Shown piece after piece: positions 24,142-33,094 of a stretch of 64,000 nt of DNA (the stretch's first letter is position 1; every line of letters begins with the position of its first letter). The notes beneath the pieces are model-generated. The model was not told the origin of the DNA. It did not search any database and worked only from the letters and a program-made list of their open reading frames with translations. Source of the DNA: Flagellimonas marinaquae (GTDB lineage Bacteria; Bacteroidota; Bacteroidia; Flavobacteriales; Flavobacteriaceae); contig NZ_CP092415.1 of the NCBI RefSeq assembly GCF_023716465.1, positions 3,387,501-3,451,500 of the forward strand, in the 5' to 3' direction. The position numbers were made by a program, and so were the translations under genes.

Positions 24142-25236
24142 ATGAAAGCAGGTATCGTAGGATTGCCGAATGTAGGAAAATCAACGCTGTTCAATTGTTT
24201 GTCCAATGCAAAGGCACAAAGTGCCAACTTTCCTTTTTGTACCATAGAGCCCAATATTGGAGTTGTAAATGTGCCCGACCAACGATTGGAGAAGTTGGAA
24301 GAGTTGGTGAATCCTGAACGCGTAATTCCGGCCACCGTGGAAATTGTGGACATTGCCGGTCTGGTAAAAGGCGCCAGTAAAGGAGAAGGGTTGGGAAACC
24401 AGTTCTTGGGAAACATCCGAGAAACCGATGCTATTCTGCACGTGCTACGCTGTTTTGACAATGACAATGTAGTTCACGTTGACGGCTCCGTAGATCCGAT
24501 AAGGGACAAGGAAACCATTGATATGGAATTGCAGTTGAAGGATTTGGAAAGTGTAGAAAAAAAGCTTGACAAAGTAAAACGTGCCGCTAAAACTGGAAAC
24601 AAAGAAGCCCAAAAAGAAGAAGCGGTTCTGATTAAATTGAAAGATGGTTTGGAAGCTGGAACTTCCGTACGTGCCATTGAATTTTCAGACGATGAACGCC
24701 TTGAGTTCGTGAAACCCTTGCAACTGATTACGGACAAACCCGTAATGTACGTTTGCAATGTAGACGAAGCTGCCGCCGTAGAGGGCAATGCCTACGTGGA
24801 GAAAGTAAAAGAAGCAGTAGCCCACGAAAATGCCGAAGTCATTTTTTTGGCCGTCGGTACAGAAGCAGATATTACCGAATTGGAAACCTACGAAGAACGT
24901 CAAATGTTTTTGGAAGATCTTGGACTATCCGAACCAGGTTCCGCCAAATTGATTCGTGGGGCATATAAACTTCTGGACCTGGAAACATATTTCACCGCAG
25001 GTGTAAAAGAAGTGAGGGCCTGGACCATACCTGTTGGCGCCACCGCACCACAAGCCGCAGGAGTAATCCATACGGATTTTGAAAAAGGATTTATCCGAGC
25101 AGAAGTAATTGCCTACGATGATTATGTGCAATTTGGAAGCGAAGCCAAAGTTAAAGAAGCTGGTCGTATGCGCGTAGAAGGCAAAGAATATATCGTAAAA
25201 GATGGTGATGTTATGCATTTTAGGTTCAATGTGTAA
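24142..25236 (+). CDS. ychF: YchF/OLA1-type P-loop ATPase
   Basis: A 364-residue Obg-family protein. P-loop GLPNVGKS (7-14), Switch I region PFCTIEPNIGVV, DIAGLVKGASKGEGLGN and the unusual NVDE in place of NKxD that shifts specificity to ATP. The C-terminal TGS domain ends FNV. YchF binds ribosomes and affects the oxidative stress response. Complete and of normal length; a single gene with its own promoter. Confidence 0.96.
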   Translation: MKAGIVGLPNVGKSTLFNCLSNAKAQSANFPFCTIEPNIGVVNVPDQRLEKLEELVNPERVIPATVEIVDIAGLVKGASKGEGLGNQFLGNIRETDAILHVLRCFDNDNVVHVDGSVDPIRDKETIDMELQLKDLESVEKKLDKVKRAAKTGNKEAQKEEAVLIKLKDGLEAGTSVRAIEFSDDERLEFVKPLQLITDKPVMYVCNVDEAAAVEGNAYVEKVKEAVAHENAEVIFLAVGTEADITELETYEERQMFLEDLGLSEPGSAKLIRGAYKLLDLETYFTAGVKEVRAWTIPVGATAPQAAGVIHTDFEKGFIRAEVIAYDDYVQFGSEAKVKEAGRMRVEGKEYIVKDGDVMHFRFNV

Positions 25237-25291
25237 GCACTGGCTGTTGTAATCCATAAAATTTCCGACACAGTAGTTTCCGGACGCAAAA

Positions 25292-25299
25292 TAACTTTG
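25292..25299 (+). promoter_or_regulatory. -7 promoter box of the EamA transporter gene
   Basis: TAACTTTG ends four bases before the ATG at 25304, so the mRNA would start at or next to the start codon (leaderless or nearly so). Confidence 0.5.
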
Positions 25300-25303
25300 C
25301 TGT

Positions 25304-26206
25304 ATGTCCAGTAAAAGTTTAGGTGTTTTATACGGGGTCTTGGGAGTTGTACTGTTTTCCTCCAAAGCTGTATTGGTAAAGTTGGCCTATCGGTACCATG
25401 TCGACACACTCGACCTTTTATTGTTTCGGATGTTGTTCTCATTGCCCTTTTATATCCTTATTTTATTTTTGATTCGCAAAAAATCAACAGAAACAATAGT
25501 TTTGCCCAAAGATTATGTTTGGCTGTTTCTTTTTGGGTTTGTTGGTTACTATTTGGCCAGTTATTTCGATTTCTTGGGCCTCAATTACATCAAAGCCGGC
25601 CTGGAACGTATTATTCTTTTTGTGTACCCGACCATAGTGGTGTTTCTTAGTTGGCTGATTTTTAGACAGAAAATTACACGCGTACAGCTCACTGCAATAC
25701 TTATCACATATTTAGGTGTGCTGATCACGTTCTGGGAAGAATTGGATATGTCCGGTAACAAAGTCCTCATGGGTGGTTTTTTGGTTTTATTGAGTGCAAT
25801 TACCTATGCTTCGTATTTGGTGGGAAGTGGATGGTTGATTCCAAAATTTGGGGTCTTACGGTTTACATGCAATGCCATGATCGTATCCACCCTTTGTATT
25901 ATGGTCCACTATTCAATAGCTGGTAATTGGACATTTATGGATTACCCATGGCCCGTGTATGCATATGGTGTGGCCATGGCCATTTTCGCCACATTGATTC
26001 CTTCTTTTTTGGTTTCCGCGGCAATAAAGCGATTGGGCGCCTCCAACTTTTCAATTTTGGGAAGCTTGGGCCCCATTTCCACAATTTTGCTCGCTTTTCT
26101 GTTTTTGGACGAAAAACTCACTCTCGGACAACTGATCGGAATGCTTGTGGTAATATTCGGGGTAACATACCTCTCCATCCAAAGCAAAAAGAGGGCTAAG
26201 GACTAA
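25304..26206 (+). CDS. EamA/DMT family transporter
   Basis: A 300-residue inner membrane protein with about ten hydrophobic helices arranged as two five-helix EamA repeats. KAVLVKLAYRY, LGLNYIKAGLERIILFVYPTIVV and the second-repeat match NFSILGSLGPISTILLAFLFLDEKLTLGQ are typical drug/metabolite exporter motifs. Substrate unknown; amino acids, nucleotides or small metabolites are usual. The start may be preceded by no leader at all. Confidence 0.9.
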   Translation: MSSKSLGVLYGVLGVVLFSSKAVLVKLAYRYHVDTLDLLLFRMLFSLPFYILILFLIRKKSTETIVLPKDYVWLFLFGFVGYYLASYFDFLGLNYIKAGLERIILFVYPTIVVFLSWLIFRQKITRVQLTAILITYLGVLITFWEELDMSGNKVLMGGFLVLLSAITYASYLVGSGWLIPKFGVLRFTCNAMIVSTLCIMVHYSIAGNWTFMDYPWPVYAYGVAMAIFATLIPSFLVSAAIKRLGASNFSILGSLGPISTILLAFLFLDEKLTLGQLIGMLVVIFGVTYLSIQSKKRAKD

Positions 26207-26262
26207 TATATATTAACAATTATTATTTTTCATTGTTGATTACTTTCTAGCGTTCACCCTTT

Positions 26263-26270
26263 TATTTTTG
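26263..26270 (+). promoter_or_regulatory. -7 promoter box of parE-parC
   Basis: TATTTTTG followed by CCCC, 38 bases before the parE start, fits TAnnTTTG. TTG triplets at 26233-26238 lie 24-27 bases upstream, a little farther than the usual spacing. Confidence 0.5.
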
Positions 26271-26308
26271 CCCCGAAATTTTATATTGCAATGATTAACC
26301 CTTAACTA

Positions 26309-28177
26309 ATGGCAGATACCCAATATACTGAGGATAACATCCGTTCGCTGGACTGGAAGGAGCATATTCGAATGCGTCCGGGAATGTACATTGGAAAATT
26401 GGGAGATGGTTCCTCCGCGGACGACGGAATTTATATTCTTCTAAAAGAAGTCCTCGACAACTCCATTGACGAATTTGTGATGGGGGCAGGAAAAACCATT
26501 GAAATCAATATTAAGGAAAACACCGTTCACGTTCGAGATTATGGTCGTGGCATTCCACTTGGTAAAGTGGTAGATGTAGTTTCCAAAATGAATACCGGGG
26601 GAAAATACGATACCCGGGCCTTTAAAAAATCCGTAGGCCTTAACGGGGTAGGGACCAAAGCGGTCAATGCGTTATCCACCTATTTTAGAGTGGAATCCAA
26701 CAGGGACGGCCAATCCAAGTCTGCAGAATTTGAGACCGGTAACTTGGTGAACGAGGAACTTTTGGAAGAATCATCCAGGAGAAAGGGAACCAAAGTAAGT
26801 TTCACTCCAGATGAAACTATTTTCAAAAAATACAAATACCGTAACGAGTATGTGGAACGCATGCTCAAAAATTATGTATATCTAAATCCTGGATTGACCA
26901 TTGTTTTTAACGGGGAAAAATTCTATTCTGATAACGGATTAAAGGATTTGCTCGAGGACAACAATAACCAAGAGGATTTTCTGTACCCGGTGATCCACTT
27001 AAAAGGGGATGATATCGAGGTGGCCATGACCCATAGCAAAACCCAATATAGCGAAGAGTACCACTCTTTTGTCAATGGACAACACACCACACAGGGCGGA
27101 ACTCACCAAGCTGCTTTTAGGGAAGCCATTGTTAAGACCATACGTGATTTTTACGGAAAAAACTACGATGCTTCGGATATTCGAAAGTCCATTATCTCGG
27201 CAATTTCCATTAAAGTGATGGAGCCCGTTTTCGAGAGTCAGACCAAGACCAAATTGGGTTCCACCGATATGGGGGGCGATCTACCAACAGTGCGCACCTA
27301 TGTCAATGATTTTATTGGCACCCATCTGGACAACTACCTCCATAAGAATCAGGCAACGGCAGATGCGCTCCAAAAGAAAATTGTACAGGCTGAGAAAGAA
27401 CGCAAGGAACTTTCCGGCATACGGAAATTAGCCAGAGATCGCGCCAAAAAAGCGAGCCTTCACAATAAAAAACTACGGGATTGCCGAATTCATTTGCAGG
27501 ATATGAAAAAGGACCGACGCTTGGAAACCACCCTTTTTATTACCGAGGGAGATTCCGCATCTGGTTCCATAACAAAATCCAGGGACGTGAACACACAGGC
27601 TGTATTCAGCTTACGGGGAAAACCGTTGAACTCCTACGGCATGTCCAAAAAAATCGTTTACGAGAACGAAGAGTTCAATCTCCTGCAAGCCGCGCTCAAC
27701 ATTGAGGACTCTATGGAGGACTTGCGCTACAACAATATCGTCATAGCTACCGATGCCGATGTGGATGGGATGCACATTCGTTTATTACTGATTACGTTCT
27801 TTTTACAATTTTTCCCCGAATTGATCAAAGAGAATCACTTATACATTTTACAAACCCCGTTATTTCGGGTACGCAATAAAAAAGAAACCATTTATTGCTA
27901 CAGTGAAGAGGAAAGAAGACAAGCCATTGAAAAATTGTCCGGTAAACCGGAAATTACCCGATTTAAGGGATTGGGCGAAATTTCACCGGACGAGTTCAAA
28001 AACTTTATCGGCGATGATATCCGTTTGGAACCTGTGATGCTGGACAAAGCCATGAGCATAGACGCCCTATTAAAATTTTATATGGGCAAAAACACACCGG
28101 ACCGTCAGGAATTCATCATCAACAACCTTAAAGTAGAGCTTGACCTTGTTGAAGAAAACCAACTACAACCCAAATAA
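26309..28177 (+). CDS. parE: DNA topoisomerase IV subunit B
   Basis: A 622-residue type IIA topoisomerase ATPase subunit. The GHKL ATPase module includes [25 protein letters not shown] and [13 protein letters not shown]. The transducer has [13 protein letters not shown], and the TOPRIM part has ITEGDSASG and [11 protein letters not shown]. Together with the adjacent subunit A it decatenates daughter chromosomes. Assignment to ParE rather than GyrB follows from the adjacent parC; flavobacterial gyrA and gyrB are usually not adjacent, as I recall. Confidence 0.93.
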   Translation: MADTQYTEDNIRSLDWKEHIRMRPGMYIGKLGDGSSADDGIYILLKEVLDNSIDEFVMGAGKTIEINIKENTVHVRDYGRGIPLGKVVDVVSKMNTGGKYDTRAFKKSVGLNGVGTKAVNALSTYFRVESNRDGQSKSAEFETGNLVNEELLEESSRRKGTKVSFTPDETIFKKYKYRNEYVERMLKNYVYLNPGLTIVFNGEKFYSDNGLKDLLEDNNNQEDFLYPVIHLKGDDIEVAMTHSKTQYSEEYHSFVNGQHTTQGGTHQAAFREAIVKTIRDFYGKNYDASDIRKSIISAISIKVMEPVFESQTKTKLGSTDMGGDLPTVRTYVNDFIGTHLDNYLHKNQATADALQKKIVQAEKERKELSGIRKLARDRAKKASLHNKKLRDCRIHLQDMKKDRRLETTLFITEGDSASGSITKSRDVNTQAVFSLRGKPLNSYGMSKKIVYENEEFNLLQAALNIEDSMEDLRYNNIVIATDADVDGMHIRLLLITFFLQFFPELIKENHLYILQTPLFRVRNKKETIYCYSEEERRQAIEKLSGKPEITRFKGLGEISPDEFKNFIGDDIRLEPVMLDKAMSIDALLKFYMGKNTPDRQEFIINNLKVELDLVEENQLQPK

Positions 28178-28192
28178 ATGCCACCTTTCTAA

Positions 28193-30820
28193 ATGGAAGA
28201 GAACGAAGAACTGAACGATGAAAGTTTAGAAAACCAAGAAGAGTCCCAAGATAGCCTGGTAAAGGTGACCGGAATGTACAAGGATTGGTTTTTGGATTAC
28301 GCTTCGTATGTAATATTGGAGCGAGCAGTACCCGCCATCGAAGATGGATTTAAGCCAGTTCAAAGAAGAATTATGCATTCGCTAAAAGAACTGGACGACG
28401 GTCGGTACAACAAGGTCGCGAATGTAGTGGGGCACACCATGCAATACCATCCTCATGGCGATGCCAGTATTGCAGATGCCATGGTACAGATCGGACAAAA
28501 AGATCTACTGATAGACACTCAAGGTAACTGGGGGAACATCCTAACCGGTGATGGAGCAGCCGCACCACGTTATATCGAAGCAAGACTTTCCAAGTTCGCC
28601 CTTGAAGTAATTTATAGTCCAAAAATTACCGAATGGCAGCTAAGTTATGACGGTAGAAAAAAAGAACCCGTTAATTTACCGGTAAAATTTCCGCTTTTGC
28701 TCGCGCAAGGGGCGGAAGGAATTGCAGTGGGCCTTTCCACCAAGATACTGCCACACAACTTTAACGAGCTTATCGATGCCTCGATAAAACACTTGCAGGG
28801 CAAGCGGTTCACCATTGTTCCAGATTTCCCTACAGCAGGGATTATTGATGTGACGAATTATAACGATGGTATGCGAGGCGGTAAGATCAGGGTAAGGGCC
28901 AAAATTTCGACTTTGGACAAGAATACCTTGGTCATCAACGAAATACCTTACGGCACCAACACGTCCTCTTTAATTGACTCCATCTTAAAGGCTAACGATA
29001 AGGGGAAAATCAAAATAAAAAAGATTGAGGACAATACCGCAGCAGAGGTAGAAATCTTGGTACATTTACCAAACGGTATCTCGCCGGATAAAACCATCGA
29101 CGCACTTTACGCCTTTACCGCTTGCGAATCCTCCATCTCACCCTTAGGTTGTGTTATCGAGGACAACAAGCCCTTGTTTATTGGAGTAAAAGAAATGCTT
29201 CAAAGATCCACGGACAACACGGTAGAGTTGCTCAAAGCCGAGCTCCAAATTCAATTGGATGAACTGGAAGAACAGTGGCACTTTTCTTCATTGGAACGCA
29301 TTTTTATTGAGAATAGGATCTATCGGGAAATTGAAGAAGAGGAGACATGGGAAGGTGTTATCGATGCCATAGACAAAGGTCTAAAGCCGCATATTGCCCA
29401 TTTGAAAAGAGCTGTGACCAAAGATGATATTGTGAGATTGACGGAAATCCGAATTAAGCGTATTTCAAAGTTTGATTTAGATAAGGCGCAACAACTCATT
29501 GAAAGTCTTGAAGATAGGATAAAAGAAACCAAACACCATCTAGAGCATTTGGTGGACTATGCCATTGCGTATTTTAAAGAGCTCAAAAAGAAATATGGAG
29601 CAGGCCGGGAACGGAAATCAGAGGTCAAGATTTTTGACGATATCGAAGCCACCAAAGTGGTTATCCGCAACACTAAGCTCTACGTAAACCGCGAAGAAGG
29701 CTTTATTGGCACCTCCCTTAAACGCGACGAATACGTTACGGACTGCAGCGATATTGATGACATTATCGTTTTTACCCAAAAAGGGGACATGATGGTCACC
29801 AAGGTGGATTCCAAAGTATTTATCGGGAAGAATATTATACATGTTGCCGTTTTTAAAAAGAAGGACAAGCGAACCACCTACAACATGATCTATAAAAGCA
29901 TGAAAGGTGGCCCGAGCTATGTAAAGCGGTTTAACGTAACCAGCATTACCCGGGATAAACTTTACCCCCTGGCCGGTGACAAAACCTCTTCCGAAGTACT
30001 TTATTTTTCCGCCAATCCAAACGGTGAAGCCGAAGTTGTTACCGTAATGCTACGGCAGTCCGGCAGTATTAAAAAGCTGAAATGGGACCTTGACTTTTCC
30101 GATGTGCTGATCAAGGGGCGCAGTTCCAAAGGAAATTTGGTTACAAAATATACCATTAAACGCATTGAACTCAAAGAAAAAGGAGTGTCAACCCTGAAAC
30201 CAAGGAAAATTTGGTTCGATGATGTTGTGAACAGATTGAACGTTGACGGTAGGGGAGAACTACTCGGTGAATTTAAAGGAGATGATCTTCTTTTGGTGAT
30301 CGACCAAAAAGGTATTGTAAAAACCATCCCACCGGATATGCTCACTCGTTTTAACGACGATATGATCGTACTGGAAAAATGGAATCCAGAAAAACCCATT
30401 TCCGTTGTGCACTATGTAGGGGACAAAGAACGTTTTTACTTAAAAAGATTTCTGATAGAAAATCCAAACAGGGAAGAAGTGGTGATCGATGAAGATCCCA
30501 AATCGTATTTGGAGCTTGTATCAACCGATTGGAGGCCCAGACTGGAAATTGAATTTGTTAAGCCCCGCGGAAAAGACCCGAAGCCAAATCTTGAGGTAAA
30601 CGTTGAGGATTTCATTGCGATAAAAGGAATTAAAGCCCTCGGAAATCAGCTTACTCCAGAGAAAGTGAAAAATATAAACACCATGGAACCATTGCCCTTC
30701 GAGGAACCCGAAGAGCAAAAAACCGAAGAAATCGAAGTAGTGGACGAAGAACAGATAGAAACCGATGATAACGATATAGGCACAAAGAATGATAGTTCCG
30801 ATCAAACCTCTTTGTTTTAA
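28193..30820 (+). CDS. parC: DNA topoisomerase IV subunit A
   Basis: An 875-residue cleavage subunit. The N-terminal winged-helix region has DGFKPVQRRI and YHPHGDAS, and the catalytic tyrosine is Tyr127 in AAPRYIEARLS. The coiled-coil tower follows (DRIKETKHHLEHLVDYAIAYFKELKKKYG). The C-terminal half is a beta-pinwheel-like domain ending in an acidic tail (about residues 840-875). No gyrase-type GyrA box (QRRGGKG) is seen, which supports topoisomerase IV. It starts 15 bases after parE, so the two are cotranscribed. Confidence 0.93.
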   Translation: MEENEELNDESLENQEESQDSLVKVTGMYKDWFLDYASYVILERAVPAIEDGFKPVQRRIMHSLKELDDGRYNKVANVVGHTMQYHPHGDASIADAMVQIGQKDLLIDTQGNWGNILTGDGAAAPRYIEARLSKFALEVIYSPKITEWQLSYDGRKKEPVNLPVKFPLLLAQGAEGIAVGLSTKILPHNFNELIDASIKHLQGKRFTIVPDFPTAGIIDVTNYNDGMRGGKIRVRAKISTLDKNTLVINEIPYGTNTSSLIDSILKANDKGKIKIKKIEDNTAAEVEILVHLPNGISPDKTIDALYAFTACESSISPLGCVIEDNKPLFIGVKEMLQRSTDNTVELLKAELQIQLDELEEQWHFSSLERIFIENRIYREIEEEETWEGVIDAIDKGLKPHIAHLKRAVTKDDIVRLTEIRIKRISKFDLDKAQQLIESLEDRIKETKHHLEHLVDYAIAYFKELKKKYGAGRERKSEVKIFDDIEATKVVIRNTKLYVNREEGFIGTSLKRDEYVTDCSDIDDIIVFTQKGDMMVTKVDSKVFIGKNIIHVAVFKKKDKRTTYNMIYKSMKGGPSYVKRFNVTSITRDKLYPLAGDKTSSEVLYFSANPNGEAEVVTVMLRQSGSIKKLKWDLDFSDVLIKGRSSKGNLVTKYTIKRIELKEKGVSTLKPRKIWFDDVVNRLNVDGRGELLGEFKGDDLLLVIDQKGIVKTIPPDMLTRFNDDMIVLEKWNPEKPISVVHYVGDKERFYLKRFLIENPNREEVVIDEDPKSYLELVSTDWRPRLEIEFVKPRGKDPKPNLEVNVEDFIAIKGIKALGNQLTPEKVKNINTMEPLPFEEPEEQKTEEIEVVDEEQIETDDNDIGTKNDSSDQTSLF

Positions 30821-30882
30821 TTCTTTTTATGTCTAATTTTCCGAACAACGCACACCTAGAGCTTAAAGCTTAATATTGCTAT

Positions 30883-31839
30883 ATGGATTTTACAAACCCC
30901 TTGGTATATGGAGTACCAGTTTTTATTGCCTTTATTTTACTCGAATTAACTTACAGCAAAACTCACGACGACGACCATCTTTACAACTGGAAAGATCTCG
31001 CCGCCAGTAGTTTTATGGGCATTGGCTCCGCCATTTTGGGACCTTTGTTCAAAGTTGCCTTCGCCATCCTCCTTTTTGAAGGGACCTATGAGCTTTTTAA
31101 TCCCGAGATAGACGGGGTCAGAACCAACCTTATGGGATACCAATCCTTTGGGTATGCTTGGTATATTTGGATTTTATGTCAATTGGCCGACGATTTTACC
31201 TATTATTGGTTTCATAGGGCCAATCACGAGGTCCGTATTCTTTGGGCAGCCCATATCGTACACCACTCTTCGGACAATTTTAATTTAGGTACCGCAATTC
31301 GCAATGGATGGTTCACCATATTGTACAAACCTTTCTTTTACATTTGGATGCCAGCTATTGGTTTTCCACCGGAAATGGTAGTGGTCTGTTTGGGTATTGA
31401 AGCATTGTGGCAGTTCCAGCTACACACTGTTTATGTACCTAAACTCGGTTTTTTGGAGAAAATATTCAACACCCATACCATGCACCAAGTGCACCACGCT
31501 CAAAATGTGGAGTATTTGGACAAGAACCATGGGGGCTTCTTAAATATTTTCGATAAAATGTTTGGGACCTGGAAAGAACTTGATGATAATATTGATGTAA
31601 AGTACGGTGTAATCCATGCCCCTAATTCCTATAATCCAGTGGTTATCCTAACCCATGAATTCAAAGATATTTGGAACGACGTTAAAAAAGTGGACAAACT
31701 ATCGCACAAGCTGATGTATATTTTTGGACCTCCGGGATGGAGCCACGACGGAAGCACATTGACCGTAAAACAGCAACAACGATTGTTCAAAAAACACAAA
31801 GAGTCCAGTCCGGAACTGGCATATCAAAGACCCAATTAA
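30883..31839 (+). CDS. Fatty acid hydroxylase/sterol desaturase family membrane enzyme
   Basis: A 318-residue integral membrane di-iron enzyme (PF04116). Histidine boxes: HRANH at 111-115, HIVHH at 124-128, HQVHHAQNVEYLDKNHGG further on, with four or more hydrophobic helices around them. In Bacteroidota such enzymes can hydroxylate ornithine- or sphingo-lipid acyl chains, so lipid hydroxylation is the best guess. Substrate unproven. It follows parC by 62 bases and is followed by a terminator. Confidence 0.88.
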   Translation: MDFTNPLVYGVPVFIAFILLELTYSKTHDDDHLYNWKDLAASSFMGIGSAILGPLFKVAFAILLFEGTYELFNPEIDGVRTNLMGYQSFGYAWYIWILCQLADDFTYYWFHRANHEVRILWAAHIVHHSSDNFNLGTAIRNGWFTILYKPFFYIWMPAIGFPPEMVVVCLGIEALWQFQLHTVYVPKLGFLEKIFNTHTMHQVHHAQNVEYLDKNHGGFLNIFDKMFGTWKELDDNIDVKYGVIHAPNSYNPVVILTHEFKDIWNDVKKVDKLSHKLMYIFGPPGWSHDGSTLTVKQQQRLFKKHKESSPELAYQRPN

Positions 31840-31868
31840 TAGAAAAGCAGGGATTTAACCCTTATTTT

Positions 31869-31907
31869 AACCTTCGAAGAAATCATTTCTGTCGGAGGTT
31901 TTTTTTA
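31869..31907 (+). terminator. Terminator after the fatty acid hydroxylase gene
   Basis: AACCTTCGA pairs with TCGGAGGTT (with one G-U pair), the inner stem AGAAA/TTTCT continues the hairpin, and a run of eight Ts follows. It ends the parE-parC-hydroxylase unit. Confidence 0.85.
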
Positions 31908-31989
31908 AAACAACATAAGCGAAAGACGGTCAATCAATCAAATTGAAAAAGGTCGTATTTCAATTACAATACAACCTGATTGTCATACG

Positions 31990-32367
31990 TCAATCTATTT
32001 TATGGGCAGTACCTTTGAACTTTTTGCTTTCACCGACAATATTGTATTCAAAAGTGTAGGAAGACCCTGAGGTCGTCAGGATCTTAATGTGAATAGGTTT
32101 TTCTTCTGCCTTGCTTTTTGGATTCAGATTTTTTAAAACGTATTCGCAGTCATTTATCCAGCGAACCGAAGAAGAATCTGTTTCACCCTCGAACTCATCA
32201 ACTTCCAAATCCATTGTTCTTCGAAAAATCGTCTCTTTTTCCTCCCCATTTATGGTAGCTTTAAAAGAAAATGTTCCCGTTTTAAAATCTTCGCAATTTC
32301 GCTCCGGTGGTTGACCACAAGAGAAACACAATAGAATAATGGCAGTTGTAAGTAGAAATCTTGTCAT
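31990..32367 (-). CDS. Small lipoprotein (often mislabelled DNA topoisomerase IV)
   Basis: From ATG 32367 the product has 125 residues. The signal peptide ends in a lipobox (LLCFSC, Cys17), so it is a lipoprotein. The mature part (PERNCEDFKTGTFSFKATINGE, then SSVRWINDCEYVLKNLNPKSKAE) matches a short flavobacterial protein that databases, from memory, call DNA topoisomerase IV. It has none of the topoisomerase domains and probably took that name from its place near parC. Function unknown. The frame extends to 32403 but the upstream residues are not needed. Confidence 0.8.
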   Translation of the reverse strand: MTRFLLTTAIILLCFSCGQPPERNCEDFKTGTFSFKATINGEEKETIFRRTMDLEVDEFEGETDSSSVRWINDCEYVLKNLNPKSKAEEKPIHIKILTTSGSSYTFEYNIVGESKKFKGTAHKID

Positions 32368-32399
32368 AAGTGCAAAGAAACGGAAACTAGTCGAAAGGT

Positions 32400-32810
32400 T
32401 CAATCCTTTTTTGGATCAAAAGTCTTAAAGCTACCATCCCTGTAGAGCAATATAATTTGAGCAGGGTTCTCTTTCCTTGAGCCGGATTTTTCAATTTGCG
32501 CTGAAGACATAGCTTCCGTGTATTTTGCATCCGTACTTTCAACAATAGATTGTCTTTCTCTGATCTGGACAGGACCCTCCGTATCGCTCTCTATTGGAAA
32601 GGAACCCTTACCTTTCAACAACCAATATAGGTCAATCTCAGGGTAGGTATCGACCAACTTCATAACAAAGTCCAAGCTGGGTTTGTTTCTTCCGCTCAAC
32701 AAATGGGATATACTGGATCTTTGCACGCCAATAGCATCGGCAAAAGCGGAAACGGACAACCCCAAATGATCTATGATCTGTTGTATGCGCAATATTAAAT
32801 CGGAATTCAC
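32400..32810 (-). CDS. XRE-family transcriptional regulator
   Basis: A 136-residue DNA-binding protein if translation starts at the GTG at 32810 (VNSDLILRIQQIIDHLG). The frame runs on to an ATG at 32870, but those extra residues look like promoter DNA. Residues 1-65 form a Cro/C1-type helix-turn-helix (SVSAFADAIGVQRSSISHLLSGRNKPSLDF), followed by an unstructured C-terminal half. It is divergent from an M14 peptidase gene, and the gap has long repeated operator-like boxes, so it probably controls that gene and itself. Confidence 0.8.
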   Translation of the reverse strand: MNSDLILRIQQIIDHLGLSVSAFADAIGVQRSSISHLLSGRNKPSLDFVMKLVDTYPEIDLYWLLKGKGSFPIESDTEGPVQIRERQSIVESTDAKYTEAMSSAQIEKSGSRKENPAQIILLYRDGSFKTFDPKKD

Positions 32811-32962
32811 ATCTGTAAATTTATATACAATAAAAGTAATACAAATAAAATTCCCCACAATGATATTCACTTAAATATCACCTTTATACTTGCATTATAG
32901 ATTTAAATAAATAAGATTACTCACCTGATATAAAGAGATATAACTGTATTAAAATACATTCT

Positions 32963-32978
32963 GTTTACATTTGTATAA
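32963..32978. promoter_or_regulatory. Operator-like box 1 in the regulator/peptidase gap
   Basis: GTTTACATTTGTATAA resembles boxes 2 and 3 at 33005-33054 (shared GTTTACA and TTTGTA cores). It could be a weaker binding site of the XRE regulator. Confidence 0.4.
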
Positions 32979-33004
32979 AAAGCAATGTTATTAGTAAATT
33001 TTAT

Positions 33005-33054
33005 AGTTTACAAATGTGTAATTATTTTACAAGCATGTGTTACATTTGTAAACT
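33005..33054. promoter_or_regulatory. Perfect 13-bp inverted repeat, probable operator
   Basis: AGTTTACAAATGT at 33005-33017 and ACATTTGTAAACT at 33042-33054 are exact reverse complements, 24 bases apart. The right arm covers the -33 TTG (33046-33048) of the peptidase promoter, as expected for a repressor site. Confidence 0.6.
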
Positions 33055-33072
33055 TATCCTATGGTATTTTTG
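33046..33072 (+). promoter_or_regulatory. Promoter of the M14 peptidase gene
   Basis: TTG at 33046-33048, 16-base spacer, TATTTTTG at 33065-33072, predicted start near 33079 and ATG at 33095. Both elements fit the consensus, and the -33 part lies inside the inverted repeat. Confidence 0.7.
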
Positions 33073-33094
33073 TACGCTTTAATTAACGGTATAC

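Noticed and set aside
32811..32870. ATG at 32870 as start of the XRE regulator
   Set aside because: The added 20 residues are encoded by very AT-rich promoter-like DNA and do not look like part of an XRE domain.
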